DNA of 47,707 nucleotides from Cyanobacteriota bacterium. GTDB lineage: Bacteria; Cyanobacteriota; Cyanobacteriia; Leptolyngbyales; Leptolyngbyaceae. The stretch spans positions 1-47,707 of the forward strand of contig JAPLHZ010000197.1 in NCBI GenBank assembly GCA_026389365.1, written 5' to 3'. Positions 1-8,229 of the stretch are shown here, in pieces. A program made the translations under genes and the position numbers. The notes beneath the pieces are model-generated. The model searched no databases. It saw nothing but the letters and a program-made list of their open reading frames with translations, and was not told the origin of the DNA. Every line of letters begins with the position of its first letter. The stretch's first letter is position 1.

Positions 1-140
1 AGAATACTCTCTTCTAGGTATCGAAACAGGAGAAGGAGATTTGGATTAAGGTTAAATTTAATTGCAGGGATTTACAATTATGAGCTTAGTTTATCTTTAG
101 AACAGACGATTTCATGATACTTTCGCAGGAGGTCTAATGA

Positions 141-1016
141 TTACTTAAACAACGGCACAAATAAAGTCACAAAATAATAGACCAACGGTGCTGTAAATAA
201 ATAGCTATCAGTCCGATCGAGAATGCCGCCATGACCTGGGATTAAATCGCCCGAATCTTTGACTCCGGCATCTCGCTTCATCAAAGATTCGGTCAGATCG
301 CCTAGTAAACTCACCACTCCAATCATCAACCCAAACAGCACCCCCGTCACTCCAAAAAATCTCCAGCCCATTACTTTGGCTCCAACGATCGCCACCAAAA
401 TGCTGCCCAATGTTCCAAAAAATGCACCTTCCCAAGTTTTCTTTGGACTAATGTCAGAAAGCGGCGTTTTCCCAACCATTCGGCCCATCACATAGGCCCC
501 AATATCTGCGGCCCAAATACAGCTAAAGGCTAATAATGTCACCCGCAATCCTTGGGGTAGATCCGTTGTGCCCACGATCCAAAATCCATCAAAGGGCAAG
601 TTACTCACCGAACGCTGGCCCAGATCCCGCAGTCGAATCCAAAAACTAGGCAAAAAACCCGTATAAAACAAACCCATAACGGAGGCGGATAAATCGGCGA
701 TCGTGGCTAATTTTGGCTGAAACAAAAGATAAAAACAAATTACGGTGCCAGCGATCGGCAACAGCGCATCGGTCAGGGTCGGATTTGCGTGAGACATCAG
801 CATCAACGCTTGACTTAGGATCATCGTCGTCCGCACCGCTGGCAAAATTCCCTTGGCCGCCACCATACGAAAATATTCCAACTGTCCCAAATACACCAGC
901 ACCGCCAATGCGATTGTGAAGTACCATCCGCCCAAAATAAGCATGGTGATGGCTGCCGCGATCGCAACCACGCCGCTAATAATTCGCTTTAGGGTTTTCG
1001 CTCGCAACTCGTTCAC
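141..1016 (-). CDS. cdsA: Phosphatidate cytidylyltransferase
   Basis: Makes CDP-diacylglycerol from phosphatidate and CTP, the branch point to phosphatidylglycerol, at the cytoplasmic membrane. The 291-residue product is almost entirely hydrophobic segments. Near the C-terminus it carries the family signature, beginning SLMKRDAGVKDSGDLIPGHG and ending in a DR-TD motif; the charged residues bind the metal and substrate. Translation appears to start at GTG (1014-1016), as no ATG lies near. It is the last of four co-directional genes (dnaJ-like, DUF3143, cbiT, cdsA) and follows cbiT by 118 bases, so it may share their transcript. Confidence 0.95.
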   Translation of the reverse strand: MNELRAKTLKRIISGVVAIAAAITMLILGGWYFTIALAVLVYLGQLEYFRMVAAKGILPAVRTTMILSQALMLMSHANPTLTDALLPIAGTVICFYLLFQPKLATIADLSASVMGLFYTGFLPSFWIRLRDLGQRSVSNLPFDGFWIVGTTDLPQGLRVTLLAFSCIWAADIGAYVMGRMVGKTPLSDISPKKTWEGAFFGTLGSILVAIVGAKVMGWRFFGVTGVLFGLMIGVVSLLGDLTESLMKRDAGVKDSGDLIPGHGGILDRTDSYLFTAPLVYYFVTLFVPLFK

Positions 1017-1134
1017 CTGAAAATTAAGACTGAAGATTAAGGAATGACTAAAACATCGTCATTCTAGTCACTGTAACTGTACTGGATTCTTGGAAATTCT
1101 CGACTAGATTTATAATCTCCTAGATTCACAGAAT

Positions 1135-1734
1135 TCATAGCTTCTTACCACTCAACACAAACATCGGATCCACTGCTGCAAATACCTGCTGATTGCCTCG
1201 CTTTTCTAACCGATTAATCGCCGACTGTACAATCTCAATATTCCGCACCTGTAACTCGGCGAAGCTCTCTGAGACTTGATATAAGCTTTCCAGGCTCGGT
1301 GCAATGGTGACAATTCGTCCACCAGGTTTCAGCCGTTGCCAAACCGCACTCAAAATGGGTTTAATGGGTCGCCCTCCTTCCAAACAAATCCGATCGGGCG
1401 AGGTCTGCAACAAGGCTAAACACTCTGGGGCACTGCCCTCAATGACTTCCACATTCTTAACCCCAAACCGATCGCAATTTCGCTGAATCAGGCTGGCGAC
1501 TTCCCCATCACGTTCCACTGCCACAATTTTGCCCCTGGGTGACAAAAGCCCTGCTTCCACCGGAATCGTCCCTGTTCCCGCCCCAATATCCCACAGTACC
1601 GAGTCGATTTTAAGACGCAAGTAGGACAGCATCAACAAGCGAACTTCCCGTTGGGTGATGGGAATTCCCGGTAAAGTTTCAAAATAATCATCCGGGATTC
1701 CGGGCGTAACGTAAGGCCAAAGTGGAGCAGACAT
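1135..1734 (-). CDS. cbiT: Precorrin-6Y C15-methyltransferase (decarboxylating) subunit, CbiT type
   Basis: SAM-dependent methyltransferase of corrin ring synthesis, acting at C15 with decarboxylation. The 199-residue protein is the stand-alone CbiT form rather than the CbiE-CbiT (CobL) fusion. Motif I, DIGAGTGTIPVE, is at about residues 49-60; a later acidic E-RDGE stretch fits the SAM ribose contact. The N-terminal G-IPDDYF and PITQREVR motifs are typical of CbiT. It lies 95 bases after the DUF3143 gene. No cobalamin riboswitch or other cobalamin gene was seen nearby. Confidence 0.9.
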   Translation of the reverse strand: MSAPLWPYVTPGIPDDYFETLPGIPITQREVRLLMLSYLRLKIDSVLWDIGAGTGTIPVEAGLLSPRGKIVAVERDGEVASLIQRNCDRFGVKNVEVIEGSAPECLALLQTSPDRICLEGGRPIKPILSAVWQRLKPGGRIVTIAPSLESLYQVSESFAELQVRNIEIVQSAINRLEKRGNQQVFAAVDPMFVLSGKKL

Positions 1735-1829
1735 AATTCCCCGAGGACAAAATGATTTTAAAAATGATTAACTTGACTCACTATGATCAGCTCGATCGCT
1801 ATGGTCTTGATCGCTATGCTCCAGTCCAC

Positions 1830-2099
1830 CTATGGTCCCGCAAAGATTGCTTCCTCAATATCCTGACGACTCAAGGAATATTTAAACGATCGCACCACTT
1901 CCTCCACCCCGCCGCCAACGTATCGCACTATCACTTGTTCATTGTCCAATAACAGCTCGGCCTGCCAAGACGCTCGCATGACGGTCCAGCGATGTCGCAA
2001 TCGTTCATCTTGACGGCACCCCAAGGAGAGAAGCCACGCCTCTAACTGCGGCAGTGGATGATTGTAGAGGGCTGTATTCGATGGAGGCAGATTTAACAT
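1830..2099 (-). CDS. DUF3143 family protein
   Basis: An 89-residue protein that I recognise as the small cyanobacterial DUF3143 family. It starts at ATG (2097-2099). It shows NHPLPQLEAWLLSLGC near the N-terminus and a WQAEL-LD-E-I-VRY core, then a short basic-acidic tail. There is no signal peptide or membrane segment, so it is probably cytosolic. It sits directly downstream of a J-domain gene, a pairing I recall from other cyanobacteria, so a role with that co-chaperone is possible but inferred. The biochemical function is unknown. Confidence 0.8.
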   Translation of the reverse strand: MLNLPPSNTALYNHPLPQLEAWLLSLGCRQDERLRHRWTVMRASWQAELLLDNEQVIVRYVGGGVEEVVRSFKYSLSRQDIEEAIFAGP

Positions 2100-2156
2100 G
2101 AGGCGTAATTATGTGAATTGTATAGCTAGAAAAACAGGTCCTAAACCCCTACGGTA

Positions 2157-2654
2157 TCAAGTTTTGAACACACTTAACAAGATTACCAATCCAAGACATC
2201 CCACAAACGTCGCTCCCATCAAAAAAAGGGAAAACTGTTCCCCCGCTGACAAGGGCCGATCTTCCGCGTCTAAATAGGTGCTGAATTGAGGATCAAACTG
2301 ACTGTGGGGCTTGGCAGTGGGATGATTGGGATTAGATGATGAAGACCGTGAAGACTCTGAATATAGCGATGGAATCGATCGCACCATTGAAATAGATGAG
2401 TAGCCAATGGACCGATCGTAATGTAGACGACGTTCAGGATTGCTCAACGTGGCATAAGCTTCATTCAGAACTAAGAATCCTTGTGTCGCGAGCATCGGTG
2501 GCAAGCGTGTTGTATCCGGATGATATTGCCGACTTAATTCCCGGTACGCCCTCCGAATGTCTCCGCTAGATGCGGAAACCTGAATCCCCAATCGCTCATA
2601 GTGCGTTGGCTCATAGTGCGTTGGCTGTTCGGTTGTTGACTCAGAAAACCCCAT
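2157..2654 (-). CDS. J-domain protein with C-terminal membrane anchor
   Basis: A 165-residue DnaJ-type co-chaperone that should stimulate a DnaK/Hsp70 ATPase. The J domain spans about residues 19-85: helix I HYERLGIQ, the diagnostic HPD in RQYHPDTT, and helix III FLVLNEAYATLSNPERRLHYD. A Ser-rich linker follows, then one hydrophobic segment close to the C-terminus, so it is probably tail-anchored with the J domain in the cytosol. There is no zinc finger or substrate-binding domain. Just before the J domain a perfect 15-base tandem duplication (2595-2624) encodes THYEP-THYER. It is the first gene of the dnaJ-like/DUF3143/cbiT/cdsA run. Confidence 0.88.
   Translation of the reverse strand: MGFSESTTEQPTHYEPTHYERLGIQVSASSGDIRRAYRELSRQYHPDTTRLPPMLATQGFLVLNEAYATLSNPERRLHYDRSIGYSSISMVRSIPSLYSESSRSSSSNPNHPTAKPHSQFDPQFSTYLDAEDRPLSAGEQFSLFLMGATFVGCLGLVILLSVFKT
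2595..2624. repeat. 15-bp perfect tandem duplication inside the J-protein gene
   Basis: The unit ctcatagtgcgttgg occurs twice back to back, adding five in-frame residues just before the J domain. It looks like a recent replication-slippage event. Confidence 0.95.
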
Positions 2655-2953
2655 AACGATCGCCCAATATTCGCCCTTCTATTATTGGGAACTCCCTTCA
2701 GATAAGCAACCCTTGGATGCCACGATTTAATTCCGAGATCTAAAAATATACTACTTCACCAAAACTTAACCAGAATTCAATGTATTAATTACCTTCTCTT
2801 GAGCTTCAAGCTCTACATTGACCTTCAGAGATTGATTCTATAGTTTGAATTTTTACATATATCAACATCACATCGGAATCAACCCCTACTCAGTTCCAGT
2901 CTGCACCAAGTAAGTCAATATCACTGTTTCCTGTGAATTCCTAGGGTTAACTC
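2655..2953. other. Divergent intergenic region, J-protein / Crp-type regulator
   Basis: About 300 AT-rich bases with no convincing coding frame, presumably holding promoters in both directions. A short palindrome (gagcttcaagctc) lies near 2800-2812. No canonical CRP or NtcA box was recognised. Confidence 0.5.
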
Positions 2954-3598
2954 ATGCCATTCTCCTCAATCGGCCAAACAATGCTATCGACCCCTACCTT
3001 GCTTGCCCCCATCCAGGAACTTCTTGAAGCCCGCTATCAAGGCAGAGGCTTAAAGAGTTTCCGTAGAGGACAATTCATTCCCCTCTATGAACAAGATGTT
3101 TGGCTCGTATATCGGGGCGTGGTTCAACTCAGCACTCTTTACCCCAGTGGAGATGAAGCCATCTTAGGCCTGATTTCGCCGCTGATGCCCTTTGGTGAAC
3201 CGCTCAGCTTCCTCCAGCCTTACAGTGCAATGGCTCTTTCTGATGTGGATCTCATGCGCTTGAACTGGCAAGAAGTTTTACAGTCGCCTGAGATGATTCA
3301 ATGTATGTTTGGCCAAATGAAGCGTCGGCTTCAACAGAGTGAGTCACTATTGGCGATCGCAGGTTATCGCCGAGTGGAAGATAGACTTGTAGAATTTTTA
3401 GCCTTGCTGAAGCGAGAAATCAGCTCACCCATTACCCTTGATGGCAAATCGGTAAATCGCATCACCATTCGTCTAACGCATCAGCATTTTGCAAATGCGA
3501 TCGGGACCACTCGTGTCACGATTACCCGACTTTTAGGCCAACTCCGCGATCGGGGCATTTTGGATTTCGATGATACTCGTCACATCATTCTGCCTTAA
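2954..3598 (+). CDS. Crp/Fnr-family transcriptional regulator
   Basis: A 214-residue regulator with an N-terminal cyclic-nucleotide-binding-like beta roll (about residues 25-110), a dimerisation helix (about 115-150), and a C-terminal winged helix containing HFANAIGTTRVTITRLLGQL as the HTH. The phosphate-cassette region reads FGEPLSFLQPYSAMALSD: the Glu is kept, but the Arg that holds the cyclic phosphate in E. coli CRP (RSA) is Tyr here. There are no Fnr-type N-terminal cysteines. It may therefore sense another ligand or be constitutive. It is a single gene, separated from convergent sodB by a shared terminator. Targets cannot be read from the sequence. Confidence 0.85.
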   Translation: MPFSSIGQTMLSTPTLLAPIQELLEARYQGRGLKSFRRGQFIPLYEQDVWLVYRGVVQLSTLYPSGDEAILGLISPLMPFGEPLSFLQPYSAMALSDVDLMRLNWQEVLQSPEMIQCMFGQMKRRLQQSESLLAIAGYRRVEDRLVEFLALLKREISSPITLDGKSVNRITIRLTHQHFANAIGTTRVTITRLLGQLRDRGILDFDDTRHIILP

Positions 3599-3621
3599 AC
3601 AAATAAATAAATTAGAAAAAA

Positions 3622-3649
3622 GGCGATCTTCTAAAATCAGAAGATCGCC
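3622..3649. terminator. Bidirectional terminator between regulator gene and sodB
   Basis: An 11-bp perfect stem (ggcgatcttct / agaagatcgcc) with a 6-nt loop, flanked by A-rich sequence on the left and TTTT on the right, so it can terminate transcription from both sides. The arms contain part of a HIP1-type core. Confidence 0.85.
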
Positions 3650-3673
3650 CTTTTCAATCAAATCTTGAAGCGA

Positions 3674-4276
3674 TTACGCAGCTAAATTAGCAGCCACAAA
3701 ATCCCAATTCACAAGCTTATCCAAGTAGTTGGCAATGTAGCCAGGGCGAGCATTGCGGAAGTCGATGTAGTAGGCATGTTCCCAAACATCTAAGGTCAAC
3801 AATGGTTTTTGACCTTTGGTTAGAGGGTTGTCAGCATTCACGGTCTTAGTGATCTTTAGAGTACCTGCGTCTTCGACAAGCCATGCCCAACCACTGCCGA
3901 ACTGAGTCGCTGCTGCGGCTGCAAACTCAGTTTTGAATGCATCATAGCTACCGAATGCGCCTTCAATCTTATTTAGCAAATCACCGGTCGGTGCACCGCC
4001 CCCGTCTGCTTTCAGGCTGTTCCAGAAAAAGCTGTGGTTCCACACTTGAGCGGCATTATTGAAGATTCCCGCTTGGTCTGCGTTGCCCGCTGTCATGACA
4101 ATAACGTCTTCTAGGGATTTACCTACGAATTCAGCTTTGCCTTCTACCAACTTATTGAGGTTATCAACATAGGCTTTATGATGCTTGCCGTAGTGATACT
4201 CAAACGTTTCAGCCTTCATCCCAGCGGATTCTAGGGCATCAGGTGCGAAAGGTAAGGGGGATTGCTCGAATGCCAT
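3674..4276 (-). CDS. sodB: Iron superoxide dismutase
   Basis: A 200-residue cytosolic SOD that converts superoxide to hydrogen peroxide and oxygen. Metal-ligand motifs are visible: His28 in FEYHYGKHHKAYV, a second His in AAQVWNHSFFW, and Asp and His in TLDVWEHAYYIDFRNARPGY. AAQVWNH-FFW and the Ala-rich AAAATQFGSGW region favour the Fe over the Mn form. I start it at ATG 4274-4276, preceded by AGAGAGAA; the frame stays open upstream to 4357, but those residues do not fit the family and would require an unusually long N-terminus. It follows the RlpA-like gene by about 107 bases on the same strand. Confidence 0.95.
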   Translation of the reverse strand: MAFEQSPLPFAPDALESAGMKAETFEYHYGKHHKAYVDNLNKLVEGKAEFVGKSLEDVIVMTAGNADQAGIFNNAAQVWNHSFFWNSLKADGGGAPTGDLLNKIEGAFGSYDAFKTEFAAAAATQFGSGWAWLVEDAGTLKITKTVNADNPLTKGQKPLLTLDVWEHAYYIDFRNARPGYIANYLDKLVNWDFVAANLAA

Positions 4277-4383
4277 GTCAGTATTCTCTCTAAAATTAGT
4301 TTCAACTTCATCTCTCTTAACAATTTTAACAGATTTCACACCGGCTTGACCAAACAAAGACCCACGCGTCGTAGTCAGATTAT

Positions 4384-5625
4384 TTAAAGTGCTGTTTGAG
4401 CAATTTTTTGACCAATTCGTAGATTAGAACCAGGAGCGGGCTTCAAAATCACGGCATCGATCGGGACTACACCTGATTCATCGCTGCCCAAACAAGTGGC
4501 GGCACGATAGGACAGATCAAGAACTCGTAGATGTTCATCCACATAGGGACCACGATCGTTGATCCGAACAATGACCTGCTTGCCATTTTGTTTGTTTGTG
4601 ACTTTTAGATAGGTGTCAAAGGGTAATGTTCGGGAGGCGGCGGTTAAATCAAACTGGTTATAAACTTCGCCCGTGGCTGTAATTCGGCCATGAAAATATG
4701 GACCATACCAAGATGCTGAACCACTAATAGCGTCTTGTGTCTCTTCTAGACCGTACAAATTAGATTGGGCCTTGGCAAGCTCTATTTCTGGTTGACCGAC
4801 AGCAACGCGAAGGTGATTGACCCATTGAATGGCAATTAAATCGCCATGACGCCCTAATTTCTGGGAAAGTTCTGGGGTGATGACAAACACGACATCTTCG
4901 CCCAACATTATGACTGGGTTCTCCCCTTGGTAAACGGCTGACAACTTAGAGAGATCCAAGTTGTCAGCCCTCAGTAATTCGCTTAATCGCTTGGATAATA
5001 TCTCGGCAGATTGCCGGGTGGGTAGTTCTGCAATTTGACAGCCCTTCACCCACACTTGAAAGAGTCCGCCTTCCGTCGCCTGCGTTCTAGATCTAATGTC
5101 TTGACGCGGAGAACATTGCCAAAAAGCGGTCCGGAGTTCAGCAATAGAGGAGGGCATTTCGGGAGTCGATCGCAGCGATGAATCACCCTTGGCCACCACG
5201 AGTACTGAGGGCAGCACCGAGTTCCAATCTCCAGAAACACGATGAAACTGATCGAACCAACTTCCTACCGTTTGGGTCATGAGGCTATCGATCGAAAAGC
5301 CCTGAATGTTTTCGGGATTGCCCGTCAGAGAACCATCTGGAATTAATGCCTCGAACGACACATTCGTAGCTGAAGCGGTCACCGAAGTCGGGACGGTTGT
5401 GCCTTTCCTAATTAGTTCTTGGTCCAACGCTCCAATCCAGGCCGAAGAAGAACCAGAAACTTTATCCAGTTGTTCCGGAGGCGAGGTCGCGAGGGGTGAA
5501 AAGGTCTTCCCGATTCTTCGGCTAGATGCAACCGAAGAATCGGGAAGACCTGAGTACGATTTCGTACTTAGCCCTAGGATCCCCATAACAGCGGAAACAG
5601 CAGTAATTAACTTAACGAGAGACAT
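4384..5625 (-). CDS. RlpA-like double-psi beta-barrel wall protein
   Basis: An exported protein of about 413 residues. A signal peptide (SLVKLITAVSAVMGILGLS) is followed by a long variable region. The C-terminal double-psi beta-barrel (about residues 300-400) has GSASWYGPYFHGRITATGE, DLTAASRTLPFDT and VRINDRGPY, the RlpA signature including the catalytic-type Asp. E. coli-type RlpA cleaves peptide-free glycan strands; other DPBB proteins only bind wall polymers, so activity is uncertain. I prefer ATG 5623-5625 over an in-frame TTG four codons upstream. A perfect 20-bp inverted repeat lies at about codons 25-41, just past the signal peptide. sodB follows on the same strand. Confidence 0.85.
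   Translation of the reverse strand: MSLVKLITAVSAVMGILGLSTKSYSGLPDSSVASSRRIGKTFSPLATSPPEQLDKVSGSSSAWIGALDQELIRKGTTVPTSVTASATNVSFEALIPDGSLTGNPENIQGFSIDSLMTQTVGSWFDQFHRVSGDWNSVLPSVLVVAKGDSSLRSTPEMPSSIAELRTAFWQCSPRQDIRSRTQATEGGLFQVWVKGCQIAELPTRQSAEILSKRLSELLRADNLDLSKLSAVYQGENPVIMLGEDVVFVITPELSQKLGRHGDLIAIQWVNHLRVAVGQPEIELAKAQSNLYGLEETQDAISGSASWYGPYFHGRITATGEVYNQFDLTAASRTLPFDTYLKVTNKQNGKQVIVRINDRGPYVDEHLRVLDLSYRAATCLGSDESGVVPIDAVILKPAPGSNLRIGQKIAQTAL
5502..5551. repeat. Perfect 20-bp inverted repeat inside the RlpA-like gene
   Basis: Arms 5502-5521 and 5532-5551 are exact reverse complements (aggtcttcccgattcttcgg) around a 10-nt loop. In the mRNA this would be a very stable hairpin just after the signal-peptide codons. 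The reading frame passes through without a stop. Confidence 0.97.
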
Positions 5626-6114
5626 ATTTGAATTCAAAATGTAAGATGCGCTACAATTTCAACGTCTCAGGATTATAAAGATGTCATAAAAAATGGAGCA
5701 TCTATCCCAAGTAGCGTCTTCATGTCGCATGATCTTCCTTCTTGAGTCTTCAAGAAACAGTCTGTCCTGCGAGTAAAGGTGCCCTATCAGCAGATTTACC
5801 TAAGTTGATCGCCCTAAACAACTGCTGCTCACCCAACTCAAATTGTCATTGAATCGTGACAAAAAGCTGATTGATAAGCGGTAAAAACAGGCAAATTTCT
5901 CACTTGCTCAGTAATTTGTATAGTTTGATTCAGACTTAATTGTTATTTAATGGGCTAGTCAGAAACTCAAATTCCCGAAAATACGGCTTTATTTGAGGCT
6001 CTTTAAGGGACTTACCCCCCTTGTCCGTATATCTGTGGTTGCGAATTAGTTGCGAATATAATTCTTGAGAAATCTCGATAATATAGTGCGATCGGTCAAA
6101 ACTAGCCCTGCTGA
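5626..6114. other. Long leader region upstream of the RlpA-like gene
   Basis: About 490 bases with no convincing gene; both flanking genes are on the minus strand. It probably contains the 3' end of the ABC operon transcript and a long 5' leader for the RlpA-like gene. On the minus strand there are small stems (ttcttga-agac-tcaagaa at about 5738-5757; cagcag/ctgctg). I looked for a c-di-AMP (ydaO) aptamer and did not find its conserved blocks. Confidence 0.4.
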
Positions 6115-6828
6115 CTAACCTGCACTGACTAAGGCGACATCTTTAGGTGAGAGGTTTGATTCGAGAACTTGGCCGTCTTTAAACCAGATGACTCGGCGGG
6201 TGCGGCGGGCGACATCGGCCTCGTGCGTTACCATCACCACCGTCATACCGCTGGCGTTGAGTTCACCGAAGATATCGAGAATTTCTTCTGTAGTGGTGGA
6301 ATCTAAGGCTCCGGTGGGTTCGTCGGCCAACAGTACGACGGGGCGGTTGACGATCGCTCGGGCAATGGCGACCCGCTGCTGTTGTCCGCCGGAAAGTTGG
6401 GTGGGTTTATTTTGTAGACGTTGCTCTAGGCCAACTCGCACTAAGGCTTCACGGGCACGATCGCGGCGTTCTTGGACGGGAACTCCGGCGTAGATCATGG
6501 GGAGCATGACGTTTTCCCAAGCGGTCAGTTGAGAGAGCAGGTGAAATTGTTGAAAGACAAAGCCTAATTTTTGGTTACGAATCCGGGCCAGTTCGTTGTC
6601 AGGAAGAGTATCGACCTCAATGCCGTCTAGATAATAGCGTCCGGCGGTCGGGCGATCGAGGCAACCGATGATATTCATCATGGTAGATTTTCCAGATCCG
6701 GATGCGCCCATGATGGAGCAATATTCTCCTGCATTGACTGTCAAATCAACTCCGGCTAGGGCATTTACAATAATATCGCCGATGCCGTAGACCTTGGTGA
6801 TGGATTGGAGTTGGACGATCGTAGACAT
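6115..6828 (-). CDS. ABC transporter ATP-binding protein, MacB/LolD/DevA type
   Basis: A 237-residue ATPase of the type that powers mechanotransmission ABC systems. Walker A GASGSGKST is at residues 41-49, signature LSGGQQQR starts at 145, and Walker B VVLLADEPTGALDS is at 164-177, followed by the H-loop VMVTHEAD. It is the third gene of a set in the order adaptor, permease, ATPase, which is the devB-devC-devA order. It follows the permease gene by 81 bases that include a triple 17-bp repeat. Substrate cannot be inferred; family members export lipids, peptides or drugs. Confidence 0.93.
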   Translation of the reverse strand: MSTIVQLQSITKVYGIGDIIVNALAGVDLTVNAGEYCSIMGASGSGKSTMMNIIGCLDRPTAGRYYLDGIEVDTLPDNELARIRNQKLGFVFQQFHLLSQLTAWENVMLPMIYAGVPVQERRDRAREALVRVGLEQRLQNKPTQLSGGQQQRVAIARAIVNRPVVLLADEPTGALDSTTTEEILDIFGELNASGMTVVMVTHEADVARRTRRVIWFKDGQVLESNLSPKDVALVSAG

Positions 6829-6838
6829 AGGATTTTTC

Positions 6839-6886
6839 GAGTTTTAGAGAGGTTGGAGTTTTAGAAAGGTTGGAGTTATAGGGTTG
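6839..6886. repeat. 17-bp tandem repeat, three imperfect copies
   Basis: Copies gagttttagagaggttg (6839-6855), gagttttagaaaggttg (6856-6872) and a shortened gagttatagggttg (6873-6886) fill the gap between the permease and ATPase genes. Confidence 0.92.
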
Positions 6887-6909
6887 AGATTGCAGCACAA
6901 ATTAGATCT

Positions 6910-8127
6910 TTAAGCGCTGCGTAGGGCAACGATCGGATCCAACCGTGCGGCCTGACGGGCTGGAAACACCCCAAACACTAGTCCGATCGTCCCGGAAACC
7001 GTCACCGCTAGCGTAATCGCGACGGGCGAAACCACCGCTTGCAACGGCGAGAAGGCTGCAACTAGCAAAATTCCCCCAATCCCCACACCAGTTCCCAACA
7101 CGCCACCCGCTGCCGATAGCATCACGGCTTCGATCATAAATTGCATCAAAATATCTTGCTCCGATGCCCCGATCGCCTTTCTCAGTCCGATTTCCTGGGT
7201 TCGTTCTGACACCGATACCAGCATGATATTCATGATGCCAATGCCGCCGACCAAAAGCGATACTGCGGCGATCGCTGCCAATAGTGCCGTCAATCCACCC
7301 GTGATAGTGCCAACGATGCGGAGAATATCTTTTTGAGTTTGGACGGTGAAATCGTCTTCACTAATGATTTTGTGGCGACGACGAAGTAGGTTGGTAATTT
7401 GAAATTCGGCGGCAGGAATGTTCGCTTCGTTAACGGCTGATATTGAAATAAAGGTCAGATCTAAGCCAAAGGGAGAAGTGCGTCCGGTAAGCGATGTTGC
7501 GGAGGTTGTTAGGGGGATATAAACCGCATCATCCTGGTTATTGCCTAGAAAAGAGCCTTTTGCCTGCAAGACGCCCACCACTTCAAAACTTATGTTGCGG
7601 ATCCGAATTTTGCTGCCGATCGGATCCTGACCCTGAAAAAACTGCTCTGCAACTTCAGATCCCAAAATTGCAACGCGGGTGTTGCGTTCGAGGTCCACAT
7701 TGTTAATAAAACGCCCTTTTGCCACGTCGAAGTCCCGGACAATCAGGTATTCCGGTGTAGTCCCCATGATTAAGGTGGTTCGGTTCTTGCCGCCGTAGGT
7801 CACGGAAAGCTGAGACTGGCGCTGAGGTGCGACACTAGCAACACTGGGCACTTGAGCAGCGATCGCTTTGGCGTCATCCCAGACTAAATTACGCGGTAGA
7901 AATGTAGTGCGTTGTCGGGCACCTGGGGATCCCGGAGTGACGAATAGGACGTTGGGTCCAAGGGATTCAAACTGTTCTGATGCCAATCTTTGTGCACCTT
8001 GGCCAATGCCGATCATGGCGATAACTGATGCATTGCCAATAATCATGCCCAGCATCGTCAGTCCGGTTCTGAGTTTGTTGGAAGTCAGGGTTTTGACGGC
8101 CATGTTGCCACTTTCGAGCCAATCCAT
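6910..8127 (-). CDS. ABC transporter permease, MacB/FtsX family
   Basis: A 405-residue membrane protein with the MacB layout: an N-terminal transmembrane helix in KLRTGLTMLGMIIGNASVIA, a periplasmic domain of roughly residues 45-270, and three C-terminal helices. The cytoplasmic loop SVSERTQEIGLRKAIGAS between C-terminal helices is the FtsX-family coupling element. Unlike E. coli MacB, the ATPase is a separate gene (next downstream). The start ATG is at 8125-8127. Together with the adaptor and ATPase it should form a periplasm-spanning export pump using an outer-membrane TolC-type channel; none is encoded in this window. Confidence 0.92.
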   Translation of the reverse strand: MDWLESGNMAVKTLTSNKLRTGLTMLGMIIGNASVIAMIGIGQGAQRLASEQFESLGPNVLFVTPGSPGARQRTTFLPRNLVWDDAKAIAAQVPSVASVAPQRQSQLSVTYGGKNRTTLIMGTTPEYLIVRDFDVAKGRFINNVDLERNTRVAILGSEVAEQFFQGQDPIGSKIRIRNISFEVVGVLQAKGSFLGNNQDDAVYIPLTTSATSLTGRTSPFGLDLTFISISAVNEANIPAAEFQITNLLRRRHKIISEDDFTVQTQKDILRIVGTITGGLTALLAAIAAVSLLVGGIGIMNIMLVSVSERTQEIGLRKAIGASEQDILMQFMIEAVMLSAAGGVLGTGVGIGGILLVAAFSPLQAVVSPVAITLAVTVSGTIGLVFGVFPARQAARLDPIVALRSA

Positions 8128-8149
8128 GTTGAAGTCCTTTGTACGAGTG

Positions 8150-8172
8150 GGGATTATGAGTTGGGATTATGA
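8150..8172. repeat. 13-bp-period tandem duplication upstream of the permease gene
   Basis: The sequence gggattatga occurs at 8150-8159 and 8163-8172, with a degenerate third copy after it, in the spacer between the adaptor and permease genes. Confidence 0.85.
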
Positions 8173-8199
8173 TTGGGTATTACAAGTGGGTCGATCGGC

Positions 8200-8229
8200 C
8201 TAACTACTATTTGACTAACTACTATTTCT
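8200..8229. repeat. 15-bp tandem duplication over the adaptor gene stop codon
   Basis: The sequence ctaactactattt is repeated at 8200 and 8215. The second copy contains the stop codon of the adaptor gene, so the duplication copied the gene end into the spacer. Confidence 0.9.

Noticed and set aside
5640-5880. Possible c-di-AMP (ydaO) riboswitch upstream of the RlpA-like gene
   Set aside because: The conserved blocks of that aptamer (for example the CCGAACCCGUCAGCUAACC type block) are not present on the minus strand.
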